In this document: one piece after another, positions 34,419 to 41,773 of the stretch
Layout of the letters: each line of letters begins with the position of its first letter
Position numbering within the stretch: position 1 is the first letter of the stretch
Assembly (NCBI RefSeq): GCF_036906915.1
Contig: NZ_JBAKHX010000034.1
Span: forward strand, 18,532 to 82,531
Direction: 5' to 3'
DNA: 64,000 nucleotides
Origin: Phytohabitans sp036906915
GTDB taxonomy: Bacteria > Actinomycetota > Actinomycetes > Mycobacteriales > Micromonosporaceae
The notes under the pieces: model-generated
The model's input: only the letters and a program-made list of their open reading frames with translations
The model's database searches: none
Told to the model about the DNA's origin: nothing
Position numbers and translations under genes: made by a program

Positions 34419-34458
34419 TGATCACCACCCGTGGCGATGCCGCGCTTACCGTGGCGCT

Positions 34459-35565
34459 GTGCGAATTCTGATCACCGGCGGCGCCGGCTTCATCGGTTCA
34501 CACGTCGCCGACGCGCTCGTCGCGGCCGGTCACGACGTCATCCTGCTCGACGCGCTGCTGCCACAGGCGCACGGCGGGCAGCCACCGCAGTGGAGCAGCC
34601 GGCATCAGATGGTGCGCGGCGACGTCCGCGACCCCGACCTGCTGGCTGGGGTTCTGCGCGGCGTGGACGCCGTGTGCCATCAGGCCGCGATGGTCGGGCA
34701 CGGCGTCGATCCGTCGGACGCGCCGCTGTATGCCGCCCACAACGACCACGCCACGGCGGTGCTGCTCGCCGCCATGCACGGCGCGAACATACGGCGGCTG
34801 GTGCTGGCCAGCTCCATGGTGGTCTACGGCGAGGGCCGGTACACGTGCCCGGAGCACGCGGTGGTGCCGCCGGCGCCCCGCCGCGCCGAAGACATCACGG
34901 CCGGCCGGTTCGATCCGACCTGCCCACGGTGCGGTGCGACCCTCGTGCCCGGCCTTGTCCCGGAGGACGCTCCCCTGCGGCCACGCAGCATCTACGCGGC
35001 CACGAAGGTGGCGCAGGAACACCTGGCGCAGGCGTGGGCGACGCAGGCCGGCGGCGAGGTGTACGCGCTGAGGTACCACAACGTTTACGGGCCGCGGATG
35101 CCGCGCGACACCCCGTACGCCGGAGTCGCGTCGATCTTCCGGTCCGCGCTGGCGCGCGGGCACGCCCCGCGGGTGCTGGAGGACGGCGAGCAGCGCCGCG
35201 ACTTCGTGCACGTTACCGATGTGGCGCGCGCCAACCTGCTGGCGTTGACCGCACCCCGCCCGCCGGAGGGTTTCGCGGCGCTCAACGTGTGCTCGGGTGA
35301 GCCGCACACGGTCGGCGACCTGGCGCGCGTGCTGGCGGCCGCGCTCGGCGGCCCGGAGCCGATCATCGTCGGTGGCGCCCGAGCCGCGGACGTGCGGCAC
35401 GTGGTGGCCTCGCCGGAACGTGCGGCCGAGTTGCTGGGCTTCCGCGCCCGGGTCGGCTTCACCGACGGGGTCACCGCGTTCGCCACCGACCCGCTGCGCG
35501 AGCCCGCCGCCTGGCACGGCCAGCGGCGACCGGCAGTCACCACCACGTCCACAGTAGATGGTTGA
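34459..35565 (+). CDS. NAD-dependent sugar-nucleotide epimerase/dehydratase with cysteine insertion
   Basis: The 368-residue extended SDR protein has the NAD motif GGAGFIGSH (residues 7-15), a catalytic Ser-Ser-Met pair after LVLAS and YxxxK (SIYAATKVAQEHL). Between these (about 130-165) is an insertion with TCPEHAVVPP and PTCPRCGATL, three or four cysteines that look like a zinc knuckle. A similar insertion occurs in dTDP-rhamnose/fucose 4-epimerase-like enzymes. TACCGT (34447-34452) ending 6 nt before the GTG suggests a leaderless mRNA. The 3-prime end overlaps the convergent membrane protein gene by 29 bp. Confidence 0.87.
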   Translation: MRILITGGAGFIGSHVADALVAAGHDVILLDALLPQAHGGQPPQWSSRHQMVRGDVRDPDLLAGVLRGVDAVCHQAAMVGHGVDPSDAPLYAAHNDHATAVLLAAMHGANIRRLVLASSMVVYGEGRYTCPEHAVVPPAPRRAEDITAGRFDPTCPRCGATLVPGLVPEDAPLRPRSIYAATKVAQEHLAQAWATQAGGEVYALRYHNVYGPRMPRDTPYAGVASIFRSALARGHAPRVLEDGEQRRDFVHVTDVARANLLALTAPRPPEGFAALNVCSGEPHTVGDLARVLAAALGGPEPIIVGGARAADVRHVVASPERAAELLGFRARVGFTDGVTAFATDPLREPAAWHGQRRPAVTTTSTVDG

Positions 35566-36829
35566 CGGCGAGCGCGGTCACCGCCTGGGCGGCCAGCCAG
35601 CCGCGCCGGTGCCGCTCGGGTAGCGCGGCCATGGCGACCACCAACCATACGGCGAATGGCAGCCAGATCCGCTCCACCTCCGCCTTGCTGAGGCCGGACA
35701 GGTCCGCGGCCAGGATGGCGGCCGCGGCAGCCGCCGGTAACCACCAGGCCGGGCCACGGCGGGCGGACATGAAGGTACGGCGCAGCGCCGGCCCGACGGC
35801 CGGGCCGGCGCACAGCACCAGCGCCGCCAGGTTGGCCCACACCCAGTAGGCGTACGGACGGTCCGCGGCCCAGCCCTGGTAGTAGCGTTCGACGACCAGT
35901 TGGTACCCGTCCAGCCACCAGAAGCCGGCGGCGGTGAACGCGACGACCACCGCGGCGACACCGGCCAACCCACCGGCCAGCGCGGCGACTCGATGCCGTG
36001 CGCGCAACAGCAGCACCGCCAGCGCCAGCGGTCCCACGAGAACGAAGCCATACGACAGGTACAGCGCGAAACCCAGCACCAGGCCGCCGAGCGGTGCCAG
36101 CCACCACCGCCCCGCTGCCAGCAGCGCCAGCCCGGCCGCCACCACACCCGCGAAGACCGCGTCGGCGGACACACCGAGCCAGACGGCGCCGGGAAGCAGC
36201 ACGAGAAACGGCAGCGCTGCCCGGGCCTGCGCCTCGGCGCCCAGCGAACGCAGCGCCAGCGGCACCGACACCACGACCGTGGCGCCGGCCAGCACGCACG
36301 CCAGCGCGGCCGGCCCACCACCACCGAGACCGACGCGGTCGAGTGCGACGAAGACCAGCAGGGCACCGGGTGGATGCCCGGCGGTGTGCGTAGACCACGA
36401 CCCGGCACGGAAATCCACGATCCGGTCGGCGAAGCCGGACAGCATCGCGCCGATGTCCGTGATGCGGGGCACCTCGGTCAGATACTCGGCCTGCGGGGTG
36501 AGCCGCTCAGCCAGGCCACCGGACCAGCCGTCGATCAGCGCCAGCGACAGCGTCCAGGCGACCGCGGCGACATACCCCAGCGCGAGCAGCCGGCCCCAGG
36601 AGGTCCGGCGGGCGAGATCCACGCCCCGCCACACGACGGCGGCCGCGACCGCCAGCGCCGCCGGCGTGCCCCAACCTGCGTGCGGCCGCCATTGGGCGAA
36701 CAGCGGCGCCGCGTCCGCCCACAACCGCACACCGCGCCCGTTGAGCACCGCGCCCACCGTGACCGCCGCGGCGACGAGCGCCGCCTCCACGCCCAGCACG
36801 ATCAGATCCGCTCGCTTGCCCCTGTCCAT
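35537..36829 (-). CDS. Polytopic glycosyltransferase-like membrane protein
   Basis: The 430-residue protein has about 12 membrane segments. A periplasmic loop after the third or fourth contains SWSTHTAGHPPGALLVFVAL, and another has YYQGWAADRPYAYWVWANLA; GLSKAEVERIWLPFAVWLVV lies late. The loop, with acidic and His residues and a lipid-facing bundle, is typical of GT-C-type polyprenyl-phosphate sugar transferases (PMT/ArnT-like), but no exact family was recognised. TAGCGT (36841-36846) lies 11 nt before the ATG. It is divergent from the GT2 operon, which may supply its lipid-linked sugar. Confidence 0.65.
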   Translation of the reverse strand: MDRGKRADLIVLGVEAALVAAAVTVGAVLNGRGVRLWADAAPLFAQWRPHAGWGTPAALAVAAAVVWRGVDLARRTSWGRLLALGYVAAVAWTLSLALIDGWSGGLAERLTPQAEYLTEVPRITDIGAMLSGFADRIVDFRAGSWSTHTAGHPPGALLVFVALDRVGLGGGGPAALACVLAGATVVVSVPLALRSLGAEAQARAALPFLVLLPGAVWLGVSADAVFAGVVAAGLALLAAGRWWLAPLGGLVLGFALYLSYGFVLVGPLALAVLLLRARHRVAALAGGLAGVAAVVVAFTAAGFWWLDGYQLVVERYYQGWAADRPYAYWVWANLAALVLCAGPAVGPALRRTFMSARRGPAWWLPAAAAAAILAADLSGLSKAEVERIWLPFAVWLVVAMAALPERHRRGWLAAQAVTALAVNHLLWTWW

Positions 36830-36895
36830 GATGGCGGCCGACGCTACGCCTCGATGGCGCGCTCCGCACGCGCATCACGCGGGCCGTCAGCGACT

Positions 36896-36930
36896 CGTAA
36901 GATCCATTCGACCCGTAAGGATTCCGTAAG
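36896..36930 (+). promoter_or_regulatory. Candidate response-regulator box, copy 2, with a third half-site
   Basis: CGTAAG occurs three times: 36896-36901, 36914-36919 and 36925-36930. The last two are spaced 11 bp apart and form the box CGTAAGGATTCCGTAAG. The element lies 47 bp upstream of the GT2 start codon and 67 bp upstream of the divergent membrane glycosyltransferase-like gene. The GT2 promoter -10 is probably TACGGT (36965-36970). Confidence 0.55.
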
Positions 36931-36976
36931 CCCTTGGATCGTCTCGGACCGTCCACTGCCGACCTACGGTGCGGTT

Positions 36977-37633
36977 ATGGACGGTTATGTGGACGTGGTT
37001 CTGCCCTGCCTGGACGAGGCGGCGGCACTGCCCGGAGTACTGGCGGGCATGCCCGCCGGCTTCCGGCCGATCGTGGTCGACAACGGCTCCAGCGACGGGT
37101 CACCGCGCATCGCCGCCGACCTCGGCGCCACCGTCGTGCACGAGTCGAGGCGCGGCTACGGCGCCGCCGTACACACGGGCCTGTCCGCCGCTACCGCCGA
37201 CGTCGTGTGTTTCCTGGACGCCGACGGCTCCCTCGATCCGGCCGAGCTCGCCCCCTTGGCAGCCCTCGTCACGGCTGGCCACGCGGACCTGGCAGTGGGG
37301 CGCCGGGTGCCCACCGGGCCGGCGGTGTGGCCCTGGCACGCGCGCGCGGGCAATACCCTGCTCGCGGCACTGCTGCGCCGCCGCGGCGTACCGGTACGCG
37401 ACATCGCACCGGCCCGCGCCGCCCGGCGTCAAGCGCTGCTCGACCTCGGCGTCGCCGACCGGGCGTTCGGATACCCGCTGGAACTGTTGCTACGGGCCGG
37501 CGCGGCCGGCTGGCGGATCGTCGAGGTCGACGTGGCGTACCGGCGGCGGGCCGCCGGCACCCGGTCAAAGGTGTCCGGGTCGGTACGCGGCACCCTGCGC
37601 GCGGTCCGTGACATGGCGGGGGTGCTGCGTTGA
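36977..37633 (+). CDS. GT2-family glycosyltransferase
   Basis: The 218-residue protein has the GT-A features VDVVLPCLDEAAALPGVLAG, VVDNGSSDGSPRIAADLGAT and the nucleotide-sugar/metal motif VCFLDADGSLDP, followed by RRGYGAAVHTGL-type and RDIAPARAARRQALLDLGV acceptor-side segments. It is short and lacks membrane segments, like DPM1-type or actinobacterial glycosyltransferases that load polyprenyl phosphate. TACGGT ending 6 nt before the ATG suggests leaderless translation. It is the first gene of a five-gene operon. Confidence 0.88.
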   Translation: MDGYVDVVLPCLDEAAALPGVLAGMPAGFRPIVVDNGSSDGSPRIAADLGATVVHESRRGYGAAVHTGLSAATADVVCFLDADGSLDPAELAPLAALVTAGHADLAVGRRVPTGPAVWPWHARAGNTLLAALLRRRGVPVRDIAPARAARRQALLDLGVADRAFGYPLELLLRAGAAGWRIVEVDVAYRRRAAGTRSKVSGSVRGTLRAVRDMAGVLR

Positions 37634-38295
37634 TCATCCTCGTGGTCGCCAAAGCGCCCGTGCCCGGCCATGCCAAGACCAGGCTGTGCCCGCCGGCCAC
37701 GCTCCGGCAGGCGGCAGCCATCGCCGCGGCCGCACTGCTGGACACCCTCGACGCGGTGCGCGCCACGCCCGGCGTCACACCGGTCCTGGCGTACGCGGGC
37801 CGGCTGGCCGACGCCGAACGCTCCGACGAGATCCGGTCCGCCCTGGCCGGCTGGCACGTGGTGCCGCAACGCGGTGCCACGTTCGCCGACCGACTCGCCC
37901 ACGCACACGCCGACGCGGCCGCGCACGCGCCCGGGCAGCCGGTGCTGCAGATCGGCATGGACACCCCGCAGGTGCGCCCCACCACGCTGGCGGCCTCACT
38001 GGACCGGCTACAGGCCGCCGACGCGGTCCTCGGTCCAGCCACGGACGGCGGCTGGTGGGCGCTCGGCCTGCGCGATCCACTTCACGCCTCGGCGCTGCGC
38101 CCGGTGCCGATGTCCACATCGCAGACCGGCCGCCTGACCCGCAGCGCACTAGCCGCAGGCGGCCTGGATATCGTCGATGCGCCAACCCTGTCCGATGTGG
38201 ACACCTGGGACGACGCGCTGGCCGTCGCGTCCGCCACACCCGGCGGCCGGTTCGCCACCACCATGGCCGAACTCAGTGCGGGAGTCGCCCGATGA
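37630..38295 (+). CDS. DUF2064/TIGR04282-type nucleotidyl- or glycosyltransferase
   Basis: The 221-residue protein has the GT-A-like pattern of DUF2064: VVAKAPVPGHAKTRLCPPAT at the N-terminus, QIGMDTPQVRPTTL in the middle and GPATDGGWWALGLRDP. The family is related to MobA/CofC-type nucleotidyltransferases, and some members are annotated for arsenosugar formation together with a GT2 enzyme. The TTG start overlaps the GT2 stop (TTGA). It may make an unusual activated sugar or cofactor for the neighbouring enzymes. Confidence 0.85.
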   Translation: MIILVVAKAPVPGHAKTRLCPPATLRQAAAIAAAALLDTLDAVRATPGVTPVLAYAGRLADAERSDEIRSALAGWHVVPQRGATFADRLAHAHADAAAHAPGQPVLQIGMDTPQVRPTTLAASLDRLQAADAVLGPATDGGWWALGLRDPLHASALRPVPMSTSQTGRLTRSALAAGGLDIVDAPTLSDVDTWDDALAVASATPGGRFATTMAELSAGVAR

Positions 38296-38930
38296 CAGCA
38301 GGCTTCCACACCGCCTACACCGGAGGCGGTACGGTCCACTGGCTGGTGGAGACCGGCGGCCGGCGGACCCGGCTGCCGCTGCGGCGCTGGTACGGGCCGG
38401 CCGAACCCGCGGTGCGGGCGCTCGTCGACCGCTGCACCGGTCCGGCGGTCGACGTAGGCTGCGGACCTGGCCGGGTCGCGGCCGAGCTGGCCGCCCGCGG
38501 CCTGATCAGCTTCGGCATCGACACCTCACCCGCGGCGGTCCAGCTGACCCGCCAGCGCGGCGCGACCGCGCTACGCCGCGACGTGTTCGACCCGCTGCCC
38601 GGCGAGGGCCGATGGAGCAACGTCCTGCTCGTCGACGGCAACATCGGCATCGGCGGCGACCCCGTCACCCTGCTGCACCGCTGCGCACAGCTGCTACGCC
38701 CAGGCGGCACTGTACTGGTCGAACTGGACCCGCCCGGTGCCGGCCTGTGGCGCGGCCGGGCGCACGTGGCCCGCGAACCCGGAGCGGCCCGGCCCGACCG
38801 CGGCCCGGAATTCCGGTGGGCAAGGGTGGGAGTGGACGCCGCCGACCGGCTGGCCGCTCTGGCGGGCCTGCGGGTGCGTGCCGTCTTCACCGTGGACGAG
38901 CGCTGGTTCGCCGAGCTGGAACGGCCATGA
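38292..38930 (+). CDS. Class I SAM-dependent methyltransferase of the GT2-molybdopterin operon
   Basis: The 212-residue protein has motif I AVDVGCGPGRVAAELAARGL, the acidic end of strand 2 (FGIDTSPAAVQLTRQ), and VLLVDGNIGIGGDPVTLLHR as the motif IV region with LRPGGTVLVELDPPG. The GNIGIGGDP segment is distinctive and recurs in actinobacterial methyltransferases found beside molybdopterin oxidoreductases. It overlaps both neighbours by ATGA. A small-molecule acceptor, perhaps the product of the two transferases, is assumed. Confidence 0.85.
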   Translation: MTAGFHTAYTGGGTVHWLVETGGRRTRLPLRRWYGPAEPAVRALVDRCTGPAVDVGCGPGRVAAELAARGLISFGIDTSPAAVQLTRQRGATALRRDVFDPLPGEGRWSNVLLVDGNIGIGGDPVTLLHRCAQLLRPGGTVLVELDPPGAGLWRGRAHVAREPGAARPDRGPEFRWARVGVDAADRLAALAGLRVRAVFTVDERWFAELERP

Positions 38931-40036
38931 GACTCCGCCCGCCCAGGCCGGAGGACTTCCGCTCCCCCGCGCACGCCCCGGCCGTCTCGGCGCGGATCGG
39001 CCTGTGGCTCGGTGTCGCGTTCACCGTCTGCTTCCTCACCGGCCTGCTCAGCCACGCCGCCCAGCACCCCCCGGGCTGGTTCACGTGGCCGACCCGGCCG
39101 GTCAGCCTCTACCGGATCACCCAGAGCGCGCACGTACTGTCCGGCGTCGCCGCCATCCCGCTGCTGCTGGCCAAACTCTGGAGCGTCTACCCGCGCCTGT
39201 TCATCCGGCCACCGCTGCGGCCACCCGCCGCCGCACTGGCGCACGCCGCCGAGCGGCTGTCCATCCTGGTACTGCTGTGCGCGGCCTTCTTCGAACTGGC
39301 AAGCGGCCTGTTCAACGCCGTCCAGTCGTACCCATGGCGATTCTTCTTCGTCGAAACCCACTACGCCGTGGGCTGGATCGCGGCTGGCGCGCTGGTCGTC
39401 CACATCGGAGTCAAGCTCTCGACGGCCAGCGCGGGTCTTGCCGAGCGTCCCGACCCGCGGCGACGGGCCTTCCTCCGCATCGCCTGGCTGTCCACCGGCG
39501 CTGTTGTGCTGGCCACCGCCGGCAACGCCGTGCCGTGGCTGAGCCGGGTGTCCGTGCTCGCCTGGCGCTCGCCCGGCGGCCCCCAAGGTCTGCCGGTCAA
39601 CCGCACCGCCGCCGCGGCCGGCATCCGGGTCCCGGCGGACTGGCGACTGGCCGTCGCCTGGCCAGGCGGCACCGCCCACCTAACCCTCAGCCAACTCACC
39701 GCGCTGCGGCAACACACCGCTACCCTGCCGATCGCCTGCGTCGAGGGCTGGAGCGCGAGCGCGAGCTGGACCGGGGTACGCGTCACAGACCTTCTGGCCG
39801 CGGTCGGGGCACCCACCGACCGCGCCGTGCGCGTGTCCTCTTTGGAACGAAGCGGCCTGTACGCGACCAGCCTGCTCCCGTCCGCACACGCCACCGACCC
39901 GCTCACCCTCCTGGCCCTACGCGTCAACGGCCAGACGCTCAGCCCCGACCACGGGTACCCGTGCCGGATCATCGCCCCCAGCCGCCCTGGCGTACTCCAG
40001 ACCAAATGGGTGACCCGCCTGGAGGTGCTGGTGTGA
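38927..40036 (+). CDS. Cytochrome b-like membrane domain fused to a molybdopterin oxidoreductase
   Basis: The 369-residue fusion has four membrane segments in its first half with candidate heme histidines His69 (ITQSAHVLSG), His145 (ETHYAVGWIA) and His159 (LVVHIGVKLS), followed by a sulfite-oxidase-fold molybdopterin domain (about 225-369). The Mo-ligating Cys is Cys271 in PIACVEGWSASASWTGVRVT, the same arrangement as MsrP/YedY; the C-terminus has PDHGYPCRIIAPSRPGVLQT. The enzyme probably passes electrons between the membrane and an extracytoplasmic substrate. No twin-arginine signal is present, because the domain is membrane-tethered. Confidence 0.88.
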   Translation: MRLRPPRPEDFRSPAHAPAVSARIGLWLGVAFTVCFLTGLLSHAAQHPPGWFTWPTRPVSLYRITQSAHVLSGVAAIPLLLAKLWSVYPRLFIRPPLRPPAAALAHAAERLSILVLLCAAFFELASGLFNAVQSYPWRFFFVETHYAVGWIAAGALVVHIGVKLSTASAGLAERPDPRRRAFLRIAWLSTGAVVLATAGNAVPWLSRVSVLAWRSPGGPQGLPVNRTAAAAGIRVPADWRLAVAWPGGTAHLTLSQLTALRQHTATLPIACVEGWSASASWTGVRVTDLLAAVGAPTDRAVRVSSLERSGLYATSLLPSAHATDPLTLLALRVNGQTLSPDHGYPCRIIAPSRPGVLQTKWVTRLEVLV

Positions 40037-40473
40037 AGGCCGTGCGAGCCGGGCTGGTGCTCAGCGGCGCCGCCCTGGTCGGATATGGCGGCTGGCTGCT
40101 CTGGCCGCAGCTGCCCGCCGCCTGGACCTGGCTCCTGGCCGGACCCATCCTGCACGACGTCGTCGTCGCACCCGCGGTCGGCATCGCCGGGCTGGCGCTC
40201 GGCCGGCTCATACCGGACCCGGCCCGGCGTGCCTGGGTCGCCGCCGGCCTCGCCATCTCGGCCGTGCTGATCCTGGTCGGGGTGCCCTTGTTGTGGCGAC
40301 CCCAGCCAGCACCGATCAACCCCGGACTGCACGACCGGGACTACGTCCGGGGTCTCATCGTGGCGGTGCTCGCCATCTGGGCCGGCATTTTCGTGAGCAA
40401 GGTGAGCCGCCGGCTCCGGCACGCCGGCCGGCCGCCGGGGTCGACGGCTCCGCCTACGGCGCCCGAAGCTTGA
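40033..40473 (+). CDS. Small membrane protein at the end of the molybdopterin operon
   Basis: The 146-residue protein has four membrane segments (about 6-26, 35-58, 68-86, 107-125) and a short, basic C-terminus rich in Pro. The first contains GGWLLWPQLP and the second HDVVVAPAVG. The GTG start overlaps the oxidoreductase stop (GTGA). No family was recognised. Its fixed position after the oxidoreductase suggests a quinone- or heme-interacting partner or an assembly factor. Confidence 0.75.
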   Translation: MKAVRAGLVLSGAALVGYGGWLLWPQLPAAWTWLLAGPILHDVVVAPAVGIAGLALGRLIPDPARRAWVAAGLAISAVLILVGVPLLWRPQPAPINPGLHDRDYVRGLIVAVLAIWAGIFVSKVSRRLRHAGRPPGSTAPPTAPEA

Positions 40474-40636
40474 CGCCTCGCACGGTCGACGACCTCCACC
40501 GGCTCTTCCTGGCCACCGGGATGGGCTGGTGCGTGGCCGAGTTCGGTATCGTCTCGCATGACCGTGGGCGAGCGCCGCCGCGGCGCCCGAGCGAAGCGTG
40601 GGCCGGCAGGCTCAGCAAAGGCCGGAGGTAGGGCCG

Positions 40637-41695
40637 ATGTCAGAGGTTGACCTGCCGGGATCTCCTCCGGTCGACGGTGCCGAAGGCCGGTCGGCGCGTC
40701 GGCCTAGCATCGTCGACGTGGCGCGGCTCGCGGGCGTGTCCCGCCAGACGGTGTCCAATGTCCTGAACGGCCGCAAGGCCTACTTCTCCCATGAAACCCA
40801 TGCCCGCGTCACCGCGGCGATGGAGACGCTGTCGTACCGGCCGAGCCGCGCGGCGCAGAGCATGCGTTCGCGCCGCACCATGCAGATCGGCTACCACATG
40901 TTCGGCGAGCAGCTGGAGGTGGTGAAAGGCTTCACGCTGAGCTTCCTCCAGGCGCTGATCAAAGCGGCTGCGCATGACGGCTACCACATCGTCGTGTTCA
41001 CCCACCACGACGACGACCCGCTCCAGGTGTTCCGCGACCTGGTCGCCCGCCGTGCCGTCGACGCGTTCGTCCTCTCCGAGTCCCGGGTCGACGACCCGAG
41101 GGCGCGGCTTCTCGCGGGCTCCGGTGTGGCGTTCGCGTCGTTCGGCCGGCTCGCGCCGGACCTGCCTCAGCAGTGGGTCGACGTCGACAACGCGGCGGGA
41201 ATGGCGGCGCTTGTCGAATACCTGATGGCCGCGGGGCACCGGGAGTACGCCTACGTCGGCGCCGACGGTGTTGAGTACTGGAAGCGGGAGCGGCTGGAAG
41301 GTTTCAGGCTTGGCCTGGCCAAGTACGGGCTGCGCATCCCGGACGACGCGGTCTTTCACGGCTCCGGAAGCCAGCTTCGCGACAAGGTCCGCGAGCTGCT
41401 GAGCCGGGACGATCGGCCTGCCGCGATCGTGACCAGCAGCGATGCGGTGGCGGCGGTGGTAGTCAACGTCTGCAACTCGATCGGACTGCGGGTGGGCGTC
41501 GACATCGCCGTCACCGGGTTCGACGGCGGTGCCGTCGGGCTACTCACCGAGCCGACCCTGACGAGCGTACGCATCCCGGTCGAGAAGATCGCCGCGGAGC
41601 TGATCGCGCGCTGCCAGGCCGAGCTTCGGACCGGTCCCACCGGGCAGCCGGGCACGCTGGTCCCTACCGAGATCGTCCAGGGCGGCAGTGCCTGA
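40637..41695 (+). CDS. LacI-family regulator upstream of the GH27 gene
   Basis: The 352-residue regulator has a LacI helix-turn-helix (SIVDVARLAGVSRQTVSNVL and FSHETHARVTAAMETLSYRP) followed by the hinge and an effector domain with YVGADGVEYWKRERLEGFRL, AAIVTSSDAVAAVVVNVCNS and VTGFDGGAVGLLTEPTLTSV. ATG 40637 has GGAGG 9 nt upstream. It precedes the GH27 gene in the same direction with a 78-bp gap that contains its own promoter, so it is a likely local repressor responding to a galactoside. Confidence 0.9.
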   Translation: MSEVDLPGSPPVDGAEGRSARRPSIVDVARLAGVSRQTVSNVLNGRKAYFSHETHARVTAAMETLSYRPSRAAQSMRSRRTMQIGYHMFGEQLEVVKGFTLSFLQALIKAAAHDGYHIVVFTHHDDDPLQVFRDLVARRAVDAFVLSESRVDDPRARLLAGSGVAFASFGRLAPDLPQQWVDVDNAAGMAALVEYLMAAGHREYAYVGADGVEYWKRERLEGFRLGLAKYGLRIPDDAVFHGSGSQLRDKVRELLSRDDRPAAIVTSSDAVAAVVVNVCNSIGLRVGVDIAVTGFDGGAVGLLTEPTLTSVRIPVEKIAAELIARCQAELRTGPTGQPGTLVPTEIVQGGSA

Positions 41696-41719
41696 CCTCG
41701 ACCGATCAGATCGAGATAG

Positions 41720-41749
41720 TTGAGTCCTTCGATTGAACCGGGCTAGCAT
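41720..41749 (+). promoter_or_regulatory. Promoter of the GH27 gene
   Basis: A -35 TTGAGT (41720-41725) and -10 TAGCAT (41744-41749) are separated by 18 bp. The ribosome site GGAAGGGG follows before ATG 41774. The spacer and flanks contain an imperfect inverted repeat GTTGAGT...ATTGAAC (41719-41738) that may be the LacI-type operator. Confidence 0.5.
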
Positions 41750-41773
41750 ACCCCTCGACGGAAGGGGCATTGA

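Noticed and set aside
37630..38295. DUF2064 gene as proof of arsenosugar biosynthesis
   Set aside because: The annotation link exists for the family, but no arsenic methyltransferase (ArsM) or radical SAM ArsS signature is present in this operon.
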